Assembly (NCBI RefSeq): GCF_017301335.1
Contig: NZ_CP071247.1
Span: 186,001-250,000, forward strand
Direction of reading: 5' to 3'
Length of the DNA stretch: 64,000 nucleotides
Source: Marinobacter salinisoli
GTDB lineage: Bacteria > Pseudomonadota > Gammaproteobacteria > Pseudomonadales > Oleiphilaceae
The position numbers and the translations under genes were made by a program. Of the stretch, positions 37,199 to 47,655 are shown one piece after another; position 1 is the stretch's first letter, and each line of letters starts with the position of its first letter. Below the pieces are notes generated by a model. It worked only from the letters and a program-made list of their open reading frames with translations. It ran no database searches and was not told where the DNA came from.

Positions 37199-37234
37199 AA
37201 AAACCCGCACTTCCCAGAGGAAGGCGGGTTTTTG
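37197..37234. terminator. Bidirectional terminator between the hydrolase gene and pnp
   Basis: Nested stems (AAACCCGC/GCGGGTTT and CTTCC/GGAAG) with an A-run before and T-run after lie between convergent genes. It ends both the envelope cluster and the rimP-pnp transcript. Confidence 0.88.
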
Positions 37235-37248
37235 TCAACTACCGAGAA

Positions 37249-39378
37249 TTACTCGGCAGAGAAGTCGGTCGGCTGCTCGCCTTCCTTCACTTCTTTCATA
37301 GACAGCTTCACACGGCCCCGGTTATCCACATCCAGAACCTTGACCAGGACTTCCTGACCTTCGCTCAGCTCGTCGGTGACGTTCTCGATCCGACGGTCAG
37401 AGATCTGAGAGATGTGCACCAGACCGTCTTTGCCCGGCAGAATGTTCACGAAGGCACCGAAATCAACGATGCGCTCGACGCGACCGCTATAGATAGCGCC
37501 AACCTCGATCTCGGCGGTGATTTCCATCACACGCTTAACCGCGGCTTGTGCAGCCGCCTGATCTTCCGCGTAAATCTTCACGTTGCCGTCGTCGTCCAGG
37601 TCGATGGACGCGCCAGTCTCGTCACAGATGGAGCGGATGGTTGCGCCACCCTTACCAATCACGTCACGGATCTTGTCCGGGTTGATCTTGATCGCGGTGA
37701 TGCTCGGAGCACGTGCGGACAGTTCCGGACGTGATTCGGCAATAACCTTGTTCATTTCACCCAGGATGTGAAGACGGGCATCGTGCGCCTGATCAAGAGC
37801 GATTTCCATGATCTCGTCGGTGATACCGTTGATCTTGATGTCCATCTGCAGCGCGGTCACGCCGTCTTTGGTACCGGCCACTTTGAAGTCCATGTCGCCC
37901 AGATGATCCTCGTCACCCAGGATATCGGTCAGAACCGCGAACTTGTCGCCTTCTTTCACCAGACCCATGGCGATACCGGCAACCGGCGCCTTCAGAGGCA
38001 CACCCGCATCCATCAGTGCCAGGCTTGAGCCACAGACTGACGCCATGGAGCTGGAACCGTTGGATTCGGTGATCTCGGATACCGCACGGATGGTGTACGG
38101 GAACTCATCAATGGTCGGCATAACCGCGGCAACACCACGCTTGGCCAGACGACCGTGACCAATCTCACGACGGCCCGGGCTGCCCATACGACCGGCTTCA
38201 CCGACCGAGTACGGAGGGAAGTTGTAGTGGAACAGGAACGGGTCCTTGCGCTCACCTTCCAGCGCATCGATGATCTGCATGTCACGGGCAGTGCCCAGAG
38301 TTGCAGTCACGATGGCCTGGGTTTCACCGCGGGTGAACAGCGCCGAACCATGGGTGCTTGGCAGAACGCCAACTTCGATTTCGATCGGGCGAACGGTCTT
38401 GTTGTCACGACCATCGATCCGCGGCTTGCCGTCGATAACCTGGTTGCGAACAACCGACTTCTCAATCTTGCCGAAGTACTTCTTCACTTCCTCTTCGGAA
38501 GGCTGGCCTTCTTCTTCACCAGCCAGCTTCTCAACTGCCGCTGCCTTGATCTCACCCAGACGAGCATAACGCTCCATCTTGTCACGGATGGTGTAGGCTT
38601 CTTCGATCTGACCGGCAAACTCGCCTTTGATAGCGTTCAGCAGTTCGGTGTTTTCCTGCTCTGGCTGCCATTCCCAGCGGGGTTTGCCAATTTCAGCGGC
38701 AAACTCTTTGATGGCGGTGATGGCAGACTGCATTTCCTGATGGCCATACAGAACCGCGCCCAGCATCTGATCTTCTGTCAGGCCCTTGGCTTCGGATTCA
38801 ACCATCAGTACGGCTTCGTCGGTACCCGCGACAACCATGTCCAGCAGGGAGGTTTCCAGCTCTTCAAAGGTCGGATTCAGGAAATAGCCGCGCTCATTGG
38901 TGAACGCAACACGCGAAGCACCGATCGGCCCGTCGAACGGGATGCCGGAAATGGCCAGCGCCGCTGAGGCAGCCAGCATCGCCGCGATATCCGGGTCCTG
39001 AGTCTTGTTGGCGGACATAACCGTCAACACGACCTGAACCTCGTTCATGTAACCGTTCGGGAACAGCGGACGAATCGGACGGTCGATCAGACGGGAGGTC
39101 AGGGTTTCTTTCTCAGACGGGCGACCTTCACGCTTGAAGAAACCACCGGGAATTTTGCCCACAGCGTAGGTTTTTTCGGTGTAGTTCACCGTCAGCGGGA
39201 AGAAGCCCTGGCCCGGCTTCGGCTCTTTGGCACCGACAACGGTACCCAGAACCGACACGTCATCGATGGTAACCAGCACGGCGCCGGTTGCCTGACGCGC
39301 GATACGACCAGTTTCCAGGGTGACGGTCTTGCCACCCAGTTCAAACGTTTTCTTGGTAGGGGTTAGATTCAGGTTCAC
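37249..39378 (-). CDS. pnp: Polynucleotide phosphorylase (PNPase)
   Basis: About 709 residues. Two RNase PH-like domains are followed by a KH domain ([20 protein letters not shown]) and an S1 domain ([31 protein letters not shown]). A GTG start at 39378 is chosen because AGGAG lies 6 nt before it and homologues begin near here; the frame stays open to 39438. PNPase degrades RNA from the 3-prime end phosphorolytically and is part of the degradosome in many gammaproteobacteria. It is the last gene of the rimP-nusA-infB-rbfA-truB-rpsO-pnp series. The leader hairpin suggests RNase III-dependent autocontrol. Confidence 0.96.
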   Translation of the reverse strand: MNLNLTPTKKTFELGGKTVTLETGRIARQATGAVLVTIDDVSVLGTVVGAKEPKPGQGFFPLTVNYTEKTYAVGKIPGGFFKREGRPSEKETLTSRLIDRPIRPLFPNGYMNEVQVVLTVMSANKTQDPDIAAMLAASAALAISGIPFDGPIGASRVAFTNERGYFLNPTFEELETSLLDMVVAGTDEAVLMVESEAKGLTEDQMLGAVLYGHQEMQSAITAIKEFAAEIGKPRWEWQPEQENTELLNAIKGEFAGQIEEAYTIRDKMERYARLGEIKAAAVEKLAGEEEGQPSEEEVKKYFGKIEKSVVRNQVIDGKPRIDGRDNKTVRPIEIEVGVLPSTHGSALFTRGETQAIVTATLGTARDMQIIDALEGERKDPFLFHYNFPPYSVGEAGRMGSPGRREIGHGRLAKRGVAAVMPTIDEFPYTIRAVSEITESNGSSSMASVCGSSLALMDAGVPLKAPVAGIAMGLVKEGDKFAVLTDILGDEDHLGDMDFKVAGTKDGVTALQMDIKINGITDEIMEIALDQAHDARLHILGEMNKVIAESRPELSARAPSITAIKINPDKIRDVIGKGGATIRSICDETGASIDLDDDGNVKIYAEDQAAAQAAVKRVMEITAEIEVGAIYSGRVERIVDFGAFVNILPGKDGLVHISQISDRRIENVTDELSEGQEVLVKVLDVDNRGRVKLSMKEVKEGEQPTDFSAE

Positions 39379-39491
39379 AAATCGCTCCTGGCAATGTGTT
39401 TCCAATTCATTCAACCGATGCCCTATGGCACCAGTCATGTCGGTTGCAGTTCAGTGCCAGGATTCCAAAAAATCAGCTGTCTGAAAGCTAA

Positions 39492-39549
39492 CAGGCTGTT
39501 GTAAAACCCCGGAGATGCCTGCGTGGCCGCCCGGGCTTTCAACAACCTG
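39492..39549 (-). promoter_or_regulatory. Long leader hairpin upstream of pnp, candidate RNase III site
   Basis: CAGGCTGTTG and CAACAACCTG close a long imperfect hairpin of 58 nt, about 110 nt before the pnp start. In E. coli a comparable pnp leader hairpin is cut by RNase III, after which PNPase represses its own synthesis; the same control is inferred here. Confidence 0.5.
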
Positions 39550-39630
39550 CTATCAGTTTCGGCTTTCGGTTGCGACAGAGACTCCTGAAATGACTGACAC
39601 CTCAACTGCGGTTTTCTTGATGAGAAATAC

Positions 39631-39666
39631 ACAACCGGCAGAACCCGTCAGAGTTCCGCCGGTTGT
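39631..39666 (-). terminator. Hairpin downstream of rpsO
   Basis: ACAACCGGC/GCCGGTTGT plus GAAC/GTTC form a stem of 13 bp with one mismatch, 52 nt after the rpsO stop. It corresponds in place to the rpsO attenuator (t1) of E. coli; the U-tract is poor, so read-through into pnp is expected. Confidence 0.55.
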
Positions 39667-39717
39667 AAGGGCGCCCAAGCCGGAGCAAGTACACCCCATC
39701 CGATCGAAAAGACCAGA

Positions 39718-39987
39718 TTAGCGACGCAGACCAAGACGCTGGATCAGTTCCAGGTAGCGGTCAGCGTTTTTACGCTTCAGGTAGTCCAGCAGTTTACGAC
39801 GCTGGTTTACCATACGGATCAGGCCGCGGCGGGAATGGTGATCCTGCTTGTTGGCCTTGAAGTGATCCTGCAGCTTGTTGATGTTGGCGCTCAGCAGAGC
39901 TACCTGAACTTCAGGAGAGCCGGTATCGCCTTCACCTTGCTGAAAATCTGTAACGATCTGAGCTTTCTCATTGGCAGAAAGAGCCAT
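39718..39987 (-). CDS. rpsO: 30S ribosomal protein S15
   Basis: 89 residues, standard S15 length, with [37 protein letters not shown] and the C-terminal [10 protein letters not shown]15 binds 16S rRNA early in 30S assembly and contacts the bridge to 50S. It lies between truB and pnp, the order conserved across gammaproteobacteria. The 80 bp before it may carry its own promoter; none was clear to me. Confidence 0.98.
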   Translation of the reverse strand: MALSANEKAQIVTDFQQGEGDTGSPEVQVALLSANINKLQDHFKANKQDHHSRRGLIRMVNQRRKLLDYLKRKNADRYLELIQRLGLRR

Positions 39988-40067
39988 ATTTCACCTCATT
40001 GTTTGCGGTGCAATCGTATTCGGCCGAACCACGCACCTCTACAGCCCGGCTAAACCAGCGACAAGGA

Positions 40068-40994
40068 CTACCTGTCGCTGCTCTTGACCAGTCGGCGGGG
40101 CAGCACTTTGACCGCCTCACCATCTGGCAATACTTCGCCCAATCCCACAAACCGGTCCGTACTGTAAAGTCGCACGTGCCCCAAAGGAGATTGGCCTGTC
40201 ATTCTAACGGGTTGTCCGTTCAAGATCGACTCCACAGCCGAATCCTCCAAGCGGACTTCCGGAAACATCGTTAAGGCGGAATCGGGCGCCTGCAGCAAGC
40301 CATCAAGACTTTCGCCCTGCTCCCTCATCGCCTCAAGCTCTTGGATTTGATGAACATTATCCAGGGTAAAACCAGATGCCATGGTACGCCGAAGGGCCGA
40401 AACGTGGGCACCACAGCCCAGCGCTTTGCCGATATCCTCAACCAGTGAGCGAATGTACGTACCCTTGGTACAGGTCACCGCGAGATCCAGTTCGTTGTCT
40501 CGGATGTCCAGCAAGGTCAGCTCGTAGATGGTGACCGGCCGCGCGGGGCGCTCGATCTCGATGCCCTCGCGGGCGTACTCATAGAGCGGGCGGCCTTTGT
40601 GCTTGAGGGCCGAGTACATCGAAGGCACCTGCTGGATATCACCCCGAAAGCGCTCAAGTACCGGCTCCAGGATATCGGCCGTCAGATCACCGGGCACGGG
40701 CAATTCCTCAACGACCGCCCCTTCGCTGTCACCGGTTTCGGTGCGAACACCCAGACGCGCGGTGGTTACGTAGGCCTTGTCACTGTCGAGCATCAACTGG
40801 GAGAACTTGGTGGCCTCACCAAAGCACAGGGGCAGCACCCCTGTCGCCAGCGGATCAAGAGCCCCCGTGTGGCCGGCCTTGGCCGCACCAAACAGACGCT
40901 TGACCTGCTGAAGCACGCCATTGGAGGAAACGCCCAAAGGCTTGTCGACCACCAGAATCCCGTTAACGTCCCGGCCTTTACGTCTTCGGCTCAA
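40068..40994 (-). CDS. truB: tRNA pseudouridine(55) synthase TruB
   Basis: 308 residues. [23 protein letters not shown] holds the catalytic Asp47, and [11 protein letters not shown] and [15 protein letters not shown] are conserved TruB motifs. The C-terminus includes a PUA-like segment ([20 protein letters not shown]). It makes pseudouridine at position 55 of tRNAs. Translation appears to start at a TTG (40994) that overlaps the rbfA stop as TTGA, with GGAG 8 nt upstream, indicating coupling. Confidence 0.96.
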   Translation of the reverse strand: MSRRRKGRDVNGILVVDKPLGVSSNGVLQQVKRLFGAAKAGHTGALDPLATGVLPLCFGEATKFSQLMLDSDKAYVTTARLGVRTETGDSEGAVVEELPVPGDLTADILEPVLERFRGDIQQVPSMYSALKHKGRPLYEYAREGIEIERPARPVTIYELTLLDIRDNELDLAVTCTKGTYIRSLVEDIGKALGCGAHVSALRRTMASGFTLDNVHQIQELEAMREQGESLDGLLQAPDSALTMFPEVRLEDSAVESILNGQPVRMTGQSPLGHVRLYSTDRFVGLGEVLPDGEAVKVLPRRLVKSSDR

Positions 40995-41413
40995 TCGTTC
41001 TGCTCCGGATCGTTCGGTTCGCTGTCGTCGCGCTTGACCGCCGGCTCATCACCGACGGCTTTGCGGATCAGGCTGTCCAACCGACGGCTGTAGCCCTGCA
41101 GGGTATCAAAGTGGAAACGCAGTTGCGGGACCACCCGCAACTTCATCGCACGTCCGACCTGCCCGCGCAGGAACCCTGCCGCCTTGTTCAGGACGGCAAG
41201 GGATTCCTTCACTTCCGGAGAGTTCTCAGCCAGCTCCTCGGTGGACAGCAGCGAAACGTACACATCGGCATAGCCAAGATCCCGGCTTACCTTCACCGCG
41301 TTCACCGTGACCATGCCAACCCGCGGATCTTTTACTTCCCGCTGGATCAGCGTGGCCAGCTCACGCTGCATCTGATCGCCGATGCGTTCTACACGACTGA
41401 ATTCGCGTGCCAT
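40991..41413 (-). CDS. rbfA: Ribosome-binding factor A
   Basis: 140 residues with [31 protein letters not shown] at the start and the KH-like fold characteristic of RbfA. The C-terminal tail is acidic and probably flexible. RbfA assists late 30S maturation near the 16S 5-prime end. Its ATG overlaps the infB stop by one base (TAATG), and its stop overlaps truB. Confidence 0.96.
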   Translation of the reverse strand: MAREFSRVERIGDQMQRELATLIQREVKDPRVGMVTVNAVKVSRDLGYADVYVSLLSTEELAENSPEVKESLAVLNKAAGFLRGQVGRAMKLRVVPQLRFHFDTLQGYSRRLDSLIRKAVGDEPAVKRDDSEPNDPEQND

Positions 41414-43968
41414 TAAGCCCCCGAAGATTCGAGCTGACGCTCTACGCGGACGCGATCGAAGACCTCAATCTGGTCGCCGACTTTCACGTCGTAACCCTTA
41501 ACGCCGATACCACACTCCATGCCGTTGCGAACTTCAGGGACGTCGTCCTTGAAGCGACGCAGGGATTCCAGCTCGCCTTCAAAGATAACCACATTGTCCC
41601 GCAACACGCGGATCGGCTTGTTACGGTAAACGGTCCCCTCGGTCACCATACAGCCGGCCACTTGGCCAAACTTCGGTGAACGGAACACGTCGCGCACGTC
41701 GGCGATACCCACGATGTCCTCGCGGAACTCCGGTGCCAGCATGCCGGTCAGCGCAGCTTTCACATCGTCGATCAGGTTGTAGATGATGCTGTAGTAGCGC
41801 AGATCCAGACCTTCCTGTTCAACCAAACGCTTGGCTGCGGTATCGGCACGGACGTTAAAACCGAAAATAACCGCACTGGAGGCCATTGCCAGCGATACGT
41901 CGGTCTCAGCAATACCACCGACGCCAGAGGAGACGATTTTAACCTGCACTTCTTCGTTACCAAGATCCTGCAACGCCTTTGTGATGGCTTCCAGGGATCC
42001 ACGAACATCGGTCTTGAGGACAACGTTAAGTGTCTTGACCTCGTCTTTACCCATGTTCTCGAACAGGTTCTCGAGTTTCGCAGCCTGCTGGCGCTGCAAG
42101 CGCTGTTCGCGCTCGCGGGAGTGCCTGAATTCAGCCAGCTCCTTCGCTTTCTTCTCGTCGGTGACGGCAAGGAATTCGTCGCCGGCATCCGGCGTACCGT
42201 TCAGACCCAGGATCTCGACCGGAATCGAAGGACCGGCGCCTTTCACCTGTTTGCCGAACTCGTCGGTCATGGCCCGAACCTTACCGTAGTAGGGCCCTGC
42301 GACAACCATGTCGCCCTGACGAAGGGTACCGTTCTGAACCAGAACCGTAGCAACCGAACCGCGACCACGCTCCAGGCTGGATTCAACCACAACACCTTTG
42401 GCGGGCGCATCGGTTGAAGCTTCAAGCTCAAGCATTTCGGCCTGCAGGATCAGGGCTTCGAGCAGATCGTCAATACCGGCGCCGGTGTGAGCCGACACGG
42501 GCACGAACTGAACGTCACCACCCCAGTCCTCAGGAATCACTTCCATACCGGCCAGCTCGTTCTTGACGCGGTCCGGATCGGCTTCTTCCTTGTCCATCTT
42601 GTTGATGGCAACCACGATCGGCACACCGGCGGAGCGAGCATGATCGACCGCTTCTTTGGTCTGGGGCATCACGCCGTCATCGGCGGCGACCACCAGAACA
42701 ACGATATCGGTACATTGAGCACCACGAGCACGCATAGCCGTGAACGCAGCATGCCCCGGGGTATCCAGGAAGGACACCATGCCGTGATCGGTTTCTACGT
42801 GATAGGCACCGATGTGCTGGGTAATCCCGCCGGATTCGCCAGAGGCGACCTTGGCACGACGGATATAATCGAGCAGCGATGTCTTGCCATGGTCGACGTG
42901 ACCCATGACGCTGACCACCGGTGCGCGCTTGGTTTTGTCCTTACCTTCAACGGTGAGCTCACTGAGCACTTCCTCTTCGAAGGCATCTTCATTGACGAGC
43001 TTGGCCTTGTGTCCCAACTCCTCGGTCACCAGAACCGCAGTTTCCTGGTCCAGTGCCTGGTTGATGGTGGCCATCACGCCCATTCCCATGAGTGTTTTGA
43101 TGACATCAGCGGCCTTTACGGCCATGCGCTGAGCAAGGTCACCAACGGTGATTGTTTCCGGAATTTCAACTTCTCTGACCATAGGCTTGGTCGGCTTTTC
43201 AAAGCCGTGACGCTTATCTTTGGGTTTCTTTTTCGCCCGCAGCGGTTTACGTAGGGTGGAGACTTCTTCGTCCTCTGAAACCACCAAAGGTTCCTCCACC
43301 GGACGGCTGCGCGGCCCACGATGGCCTGCCGATTTCTTCTTCGGCTTGCCTTCGTCCATGTCGTCCCCGCGTTCACGGCCTTTTTCTTTCTTCTTTTTGC
43401 TGTGCTTGCGATCCTTGCCCTCTTCCTCGGGCGGCGGCATCGGAATGTCTGATGGTTCCGGTGCCTGCTCGGCTGCCTCGGACTGGGCGGGTTTCTGCTC
43501 TGCTCCAGGCTCCGCTTTCGCCTCAACGGCTTCTTCCGGCTTGGCCGGTGCCTGCTCGGTTTGCGATGCCTGCTCGGCTTGCGGTGCCTGTTCAGCCACC
43601 ACTGCCGGTTGTTCCTCTATCACCGTCTCCTCAGGCTGCTGGGCCTGGGTCTCCGGCGCCTCTGACTCGGGCTGCAGTTCGGCACGCTTGATATACGTGC
43701 GGCGCTTGCGAACCTCGACATTGACGGTCTTGGTCTTGCCCGCCTTCAGAGTAGTCGTTGTTTTGCGTTTCAGCGTAATTTTACGCGGCTCGGCCTCTGC
43801 CTCACCGTGTGTTTTTCTCAGATAGGCCAGCAACTGCTGCTTCTCATCGCTGGTAACAGAATCGGTTTCTGCACGAGCTTTCAAGCCCGCCTCAACAATC
43901 TGCTTCAGCAGACGATCCACGGGAGCGCCTATATCATCGGCCAGTTGTTTTACCGTTACTTCCGCCAT
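41413..43968 (-). CDS. infB: Translation initiation factor IF-2
   Basis: 851 residues. An N-terminal IF2_N domain ([21 protein letters not shown]) is followed by a long charged linker (about 90-260, rich in Glu, Ala, Pro, Gln and Lys). The G domain starts near residue 350 with G1 GHVDHGKT, then DTPGHAAF and NKMD, and then the beta-barrel and fMet-tRNA-binding C domains. IF-2 brings initiator tRNA to the 30S subunit. Internal starts producing shorter forms, as in E. coli, cannot be judged here. Confidence 0.97.
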   Translation of the reverse strand: MAEVTVKQLADDIGAPVDRLLKQIVEAGLKARAETDSVTSDEKQQLLAYLRKTHGEAEAEPRKITLKRKTTTTLKAGKTKTVNVEVRKRRTYIKRAELQPESEAPETQAQQPEETVIEEQPAVVAEQAPQAEQASQTEQAPAKPEEAVEAKAEPGAEQKPAQSEAAEQAPEPSDIPMPPPEEEGKDRKHSKKKKEKGRERGDDMDEGKPKKKSAGHRGPRSRPVEEPLVVSEDEEVSTLRKPLRAKKKPKDKRHGFEKPTKPMVREVEIPETITVGDLAQRMAVKAADVIKTLMGMGVMATINQALDQETAVLVTEELGHKAKLVNEDAFEEEVLSELTVEGKDKTKRAPVVSVMGHVDHGKTSLLDYIRRAKVASGESGGITQHIGAYHVETDHGMVSFLDTPGHAAFTAMRARGAQCTDIVVLVVAADDGVMPQTKEAVDHARSAGVPIVVAINKMDKEEADPDRVKNELAGMEVIPEDWGGDVQFVPVSAHTGAGIDDLLEALILQAEMLELEASTDAPAKGVVVESSLERGRGSVATVLVQNGTLRQGDMVVAGPYYGKVRAMTDEFGKQVKGAGPSIPVEILGLNGTPDAGDEFLAVTDEKKAKELAEFRHSREREQRLQRQQAAKLENLFENMGKDEVKTLNVVLKTDVRGSLEAITKALQDLGNEEVQVKIVSSGVGGIAETDVSLAMASSAVIFGFNVRADTAAKRLVEQEGLDLRYYSIIYNLIDDVKAALTGMLAPEFREDIVGIADVRDVFRSPKFGQVAGCMVTEGTVYRNKPIRVLRDNVVIFEGELESLRRFKDDVPEVRNGMECGIGVKGYDVKVGDQIEVFDRVRVERQLESSGA

Positions 43969-43986
43969 ACTGGTCCTCCTCCCGAA

Positions 43987-45480
43987 TTAAGCCTGGTCTT
44001 CAAACCAAGGGGCACGTGCCGTCATAATCAATTGACCAGCACGTTCTTCATCCATTCCGTCGATCTCGAGCAGGTCATCAACTGATTGCTCTGCGAGATC
44101 TTCCATTGTTCGCACACCTTTGCCCGCCAGCTTGAACGCCAGGGCACGGTCCATGCCATCCATCGCCAACAAATCCTCCGCTGGCTCGGCGCCCTCAAGC
44201 GCCTCTTCGCTGGCCAGGGCTTGATTCAGCAGCACATCTTTTGCGCGACGACGGAGCTCGGTCACGGTTTCCTCATCGAAACCCTCAATGCCCAGCATTT
44301 CTTCCATCGGCACGTACGCCACCTCTTCAATGGAGGTGAAGCCTTCTTCAATCAATACCCCGGCAAATTCCTCATCCACATCCAGACTGGCGGTGAAGTG
44401 CTCAACCAGGCGATTGTATTCCTGCTCCTGACGTTCGCCGGCTTCTTCCTCGGTCATCACATTCAGGGTCCAACCGGTCAGGTCGGTAGCCAGACGCACG
44501 TTCTGCCCGTTACGACCAATTGCCTGTGCCAGGTTATCTTCCGCCACGGCCACATCCATGGTGTTGCGATCTTCATCCATGACGATGGACGCCACTTCCG
44601 CCGGAGCCATGGCGTTGATAACCAGTTGGGCGGGGTTGTCGTCCCAAAGCACAATATCAACACGCTCGCCGCCCAGTTCATTGGACACCGCCTGGACGCG
44701 TGAACCACGCATGCCCACGCAAGCGCCAACGGGATCGATACGGCGATCGTTGGTCTTGACCGCAATCTTGGCACGCGAACCCGGATCACGGGCAGCGCCA
44801 CGGATTTCGATCAGCTCCTCGGCAATCTCGGGCACTTCGATGCGGAACAGCTCGATCAGCATCTGGGAATCTGTCCGGCTCAGAATGAGCTGGGGACCAC
44901 GGTGATCGGTGCGAATTTCCAGCAACAGCGCTCGAACCCGGTCTCCCATACGGAAGGTTTCACGGGGAATCAGGTGCTCACGCGGCAACAAAGCTTCGGC
45001 ATTAGCGCCCAGATCCACGATCACGTTGTCGCGAGTGACTTTCTTCACGGTGCCGGAAACGAGTTCACCGATGCGATCACGGTAGCTGTCGACAATCTTG
45101 GTGCGCTCAGCTTCACGAACCTTCTGGAAAATAATCTGCTTCGCCGCCTGGGCACCAATCCGGCCAAACGCCACGGATTCGGTCTTTTCTTCGTGAATGT
45201 CACCCGGCTTGAGCGCCGGATCGATTTCCTCGGCTTCCTGCAACGTGAGCTCGGTGCCCAGCGCCGGAACCGCATCATTATCCACCACCAGCCAGCGGCG
45301 GAACGTTTCGTATTCACCGGTGCGGCGATCAATGGCAACCCGAATATCCGCGTCTTCGTCCTCGTACCGCTTCTTGGCGGCAGTGGCGAGCGCGAGCTCG
45401 ATCGCTTCAAAAATCACATCCTTCTCGACGCCTTTTTCGTTCGAGACGGATTCAACAACCAGCAAGATCTCTTTACTCAT
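43987..45480 (-). CDS. nusA: Transcription termination/antitermination protein NusA
   Basis: 497 residues. In order: N-terminal RNAP-binding domain, S1 domain ([25 protein letters not shown]), KH1 and KH2 ([31 protein letters not shown]), and two C-terminal acidic helix-hairpin-helix repeats (about 365-490) as in the enterobacterial/Pseudomonas form. NusA modulates pausing, termination and antitermination. It is 18 bp upstream of infB, and its own operon leader carries terminator-like hairpins that it might act on. Confidence 0.97.
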   Translation of the reverse strand: MSKEILLVVESVSNEKGVEKDVIFEAIELALATAAKKRYEDEDADIRVAIDRRTGEYETFRRWLVVDNDAVPALGTELTLQEAEEIDPALKPGDIHEEKTESVAFGRIGAQAAKQIIFQKVREAERTKIVDSYRDRIGELVSGTVKKVTRDNVIVDLGANAEALLPREHLIPRETFRMGDRVRALLLEIRTDHRGPQLILSRTDSQMLIELFRIEVPEIAEELIEIRGAARDPGSRAKIAVKTNDRRIDPVGACVGMRGSRVQAVSNELGGERVDIVLWDDNPAQLVINAMAPAEVASIVMDEDRNTMDVAVAEDNLAQAIGRNGQNVRLATDLTGWTLNVMTEEEAGERQEQEYNRLVEHFTASLDVDEEFAGVLIEEGFTSIEEVAYVPMEEMLGIEGFDEETVTELRRRAKDVLLNQALASEEALEGAEPAEDLLAMDGMDRALAFKLAGKGVRTMEDLAEQSVDDLLEIDGMDEERAGQLIMTARAPWFEDQA

Positions 45481-45537
45481 TGGATTGCCCTGCCCTCTAG
45501 ATAAACCGTACGTCTAACAAATTCTTTTCTTTCGAAT

Positions 45538-45999
45538 TCACTCGAAAACCGGAACGATGTGTGCCCGTTCGATGCTCTCAAACGGCAACAGGTACTCGTG
45601 GTCATCAACCACAACCACCACATCCTCGCCTTCAACGCCCTTGATCAGGCCCTGGAACTTGCGTCGCCCTTCAAAGGCCATGCGCAGCCGAAGCTCGACC
45701 TGATGCCCTGCATAAGCCTCGTATTGTTCGAGACGGAACAACGGCCGGTCCATTCCCGGAGAAGACACTTCCAACGTGTATTCCACCTGGATGGGGTCTT
45801 CCACGTCCATAACACCGCTGATTTGCCGGCTGACCTTTTCACAGTCATCGACTGAAATGCCGTTCTCGGCATCATCAATAAAGACTCGCAGCATGGAATG
45901 CCGGCCCTGGGAGCGGTATTCGATCCCCCAGTACTCGTAACCCATACCTTCGATCACTGGCCTCAGCAGATCTTCGAGCTGTTGCAACTTGGCTGACAC
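45538..45999 (-). CDS. rimP: Ribosome maturation factor RimP
   Basis: 153 residues with the RimP N-domain [47 protein letters not shown] and ligand-like SPGMDRPLF. It helps assemble the 30S subunit. The start is a GTG at 45999 with GGAG and AAGG upstream. It opens the rimP-nusA-infB-rbfA-truB-rpsO-pnp series and follows a 235-nt hairpin-rich leader. Confidence 0.95.
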   Translation of the reverse strand: MSAKLQQLEDLLRPVIEGMGYEYWGIEYRSQGRHSMLRVFIDDAENGISVDDCEKVSRQISGVMDVEDPIQVEYTLEVSSPGMDRPLFRLEQYEAYAGHQVELRLRMAFEGRRKFQGLIKGVEGEDVVVVVDDHEYLLPFESIERAHIVPVFE

Positions 46000-46037
46000 C
46001 TTGCGCCTTCTCCGTATTCAGTTTCCGTGGCCCACAA

Positions 46038-46068
46038 ACAAAAAAAGGGCTGTTTAATCAGCCCTTTT
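46038..46068 (-). terminator. Strong intrinsic terminator or attenuator immediately upstream of rimP
   Basis: On the minus strand AAAAGGGCTG and CAGCCCTTTT form a perfect 10-bp stem followed by seven T, only about 40 bp before the rimP start. No promoter is apparent between it and rimP, so the operon must read through it. Confidence 0.8.
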
Positions 46069-46105
46069 CATGCATCAGGGCCCGATGCGCCAGGCCCCTT
46101 TAATC

Positions 46106-46131
46106 AAAAAGCCCCTTGGTTGGGGCCTTTT
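46106..46131 (-). terminator. Second terminator-like hairpin in the rimP leader
   Basis: Minus-strand arms AAAAGGCCCC and GGGGCTTTTT pair over 10 bp (one G-U) around AACCAA. The 5-prime arm could pair instead, over 7 bp, with GGGGCCT further downstream (46092-46098), which would prevent the terminator from forming. Confidence 0.6.
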
Positions 46132-46145
46132 GTTGCAAGTACTAA

Positions 46146-46198
46146 CAGGAGGCAAACCCGATAAACCGCCTCCTGCTGACAGACACCTGGCCTGTCAG
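46146..46198 (-). promoter_or_regulatory. Two adjacent perfect hairpins in the rimP-nusA leader
   Basis: CAGGAGGC/GCCTCCTG (46146-46175) and CTGACAG/CTGTCAG (46176-46198) are perfect inverted repeats lying directly next to each other near the 5-prime end of the predicted leader RNA. Structures of this kind could be RNase III or protein-binding sites. Confidence 0.45.
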
Positions 46199-46241
46199 AA
46201 ACCCGCGGCCGTCAACGCCCACCGGTTTCAATATCCGCCGG

Positions 46242-46270
46242 AGTATAGAGACGCCCGACAGACTGGTCAA
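46242..46270 (-). promoter_or_regulatory. Sigma-70 promoter for rimP-nusA-infB
   Basis: Minus strand TTGACC (46265-46270), 17-bp spacer, TATACT (46242-46247): one mismatch in each hexamer from consensus. It sits directly after the terminator following tRNA-Leu, so transcription would begin near 46235 and give a leader of about 235 nt. Confidence 0.8.
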
Positions 46271-46279
46271 GGACTGACC

Positions 46280-46315
46280 AAAAAAAACGGCCTGGATATT
46301 CCAAGCCGCTTTTTC
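46280..46315 (-). terminator. Terminator after tRNA-Leu
   Basis: CGGC-TGGA and TCCA-GCCG form an interrupted stem; on the minus strand it is followed by eight T. It ends the folP-glmM-tpiA-secG-tRNA-Leu transcript before the rimP promoter. Confidence 0.85.
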
Positions 46316-46323
46316 TCTTCAAA

Positions 46324-46408
46324 TGGTGCCCAGGGCCGGACTCGAACCGGCACGGCTTTCGCCACTACCCCCTCAAGATAGCGTGTCTACCAGTTTCACC
46401 ACCTGGGC
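46324..46408 (-). tRNA. tRNA-Leu (anticodon GAG)
   Basis: An 85-nt class II tRNA including an encoded CCA end. The acceptor arms GCCCAGG and CCTGGGC pair perfectly. The D-arm GTGAAACTGGTAGACAC is Leu-type, the anticodon loop TTGAGGG gives GAG, a variable arm is present, and the T-arm is CCGGTTCGAGTCCGG. It closely resembles E. coli tRNA-Leu(GAG), found in the same position after secG. It is 7 bp downstream of secG. Confidence 0.97.
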
Positions 46409-46415
46409 AATTCTT

Positions 46416-46799
46416 TTACTCGAGCTCTGGGAGCCCGGAATCCTCACCTTGCTGCTCGCCAGCACTTTGCGACTGACCTTCCGAGGACTCAATCGAGGGA
46501 GCATCCTCAGCAGCAGACTCTTCGACAACCGGAATACCAGCCTCACCAGCCACTTCCGCGCGCTGCTTGGCAAATACCGCCAGCGAAAAGCTTGTCACGA
46601 AAAACACGATAGCCAACATGGTGGTCAAACGGGTCAAAAAGCTTCCGCTGCCCTGGCTACCAAATACGGTCTGGGATGCGCCACCGCCGAACGCTGCACC
46701 GGCGTCTGCGCCTTTACCCTGCTGAATCAGCACCAGGCCGACCAACGCTATGGCGATCACCACGTGCACGACGACTACTAGCGTTTCCATCCAGTCCAT
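46416..46799 (-). CDS. secG: Protein translocase subunit SecG
   Basis: 127 residues with two transmembrane helices (about 6-26 and 55-76) linked by the conserved loop QQGKGADAGAAFGGGASQTVFGSQGSGSFLTR, and an acidic Ser/Glu-rich C-terminal tail. SecG joins SecYE and helps preprotein export. It is 16 bp downstream of tpiA and just upstream of tRNA-Leu, the order known from Pseudomonas. Confidence 0.96.
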   Translation of the reverse strand: MDWMETLVVVVHVVIAIALVGLVLIQQGKGADAGAAFGGGASQTVFGSQGSGSFLTRLTTMLAIVFFVTSFSLAVFAKQRAEVAGEAGIPVVEESAAEDAPSIESSEGQSQSAGEQQGEDSGLPELE

Positions 46800-46815
46800 A
46801 AAAACTCTCGCGAAC

Positions 46816-47580
46816 TTAACCTTTTGTATCGGCCGGAACAGCCCGGCAAATACTTATAAAATCGTTTGCTATCAACGACGCCCCACCAATCAGGCCGCCA
46901 TCAATATCCGGTTGGGCGAAAAGAGCGGCAGCATTATCCGCTTTTACACTTCCGCCGTAAAGCATCGTCACCTTTTCTGCCGGGGCGCCCATATCAGCAA
47001 GCACGTCACGAATCGATGCATGCATCGCCTGAGCATCTTCTGCGGTGGCGGTTTTCCCGGTGCCAATCGCCCAGACTGGCTCGTAAGCCACGACGATCTG
47101 CGACCACTGCTCACCCGAGACCTTGCCAAGCCCCTGACGCACCTGAGTTGCCACTACCTCTTCGGCCCGCCCGTTTTCCCGCTGCTCCAGCGTTTCGCCA
47201 ACGCACACGATTGCGTCGAGACCATTATCGAGCAACAGCGCAACCTTATCAGCTACAGCCTGATCGGTTTCACCAAACAGCTGTCTACGCTCAGAATGCC
47301 CAACCAGGGCAAACTGGCAACCCTGATCTTTCGCCATCTCAGCTGAAATCTCACCGGTATACGCACCGGAGTGCCACTCACTCACGTTTTGGACACCTAA
47401 GCCCAATTCACCATCAGCGTGCGCGGCCACGTCCTGCACATAAATTGCGGGAGGAATGATAACAACCTCCACACCATTATCAAGGGACGCGAGCTCTGAA
47501 CGGACGGAACCAACCAGAGTTTTTGCCAGGTCTTTCGACCCGTTCATTTTCCAATTTCCGGCTACGATCTTCCGACGCAT
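46816..47580 (-). CDS. tpiA: Triose-phosphate isomerase
   Basis: About 254 residues from MRRKIVAGNWKMNGS, preceded by GGGAG. Catalytic residues are present: Lys in NWKMNG, His in VGHSERRQ and Glu in VAYEPVWAIGTGK, with the phosphate-binding LYGGSVKADN. It interconverts dihydroxyacetone phosphate and glyceraldehyde 3-phosphate. The frame extends upstream to 47637, but the family starts here. It lies between glmM and secG. Confidence 0.97.
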   Translation of the reverse strand: MRRKIVAGNWKMNGSKDLAKTLVGSVRSELASLDNGVEVVIIPPAIYVQDVAAHADGELGLGVQNVSEWHSGAYTGEISAEMAKDQGCQFALVGHSERRQLFGETDQAVADKVALLLDNGLDAIVCVGETLEQRENGRAEEVVATQVRQGLGKVSGEQWSQIVVAYEPVWAIGTGKTATAEDAQAMHASIRDVLADMGAPAEKVTMLYGGSVKADNAAALFAQPDIDGGLIGGASLIANDFISICRAVPADTKG

Positions 47581-47655
47581 AACAGCTCCCAAGCGTGAGA
47601 GAGGCGGAACTATACAGGACTCCCCAGCTACAGACAACCGACCAAAAACAGAAAT

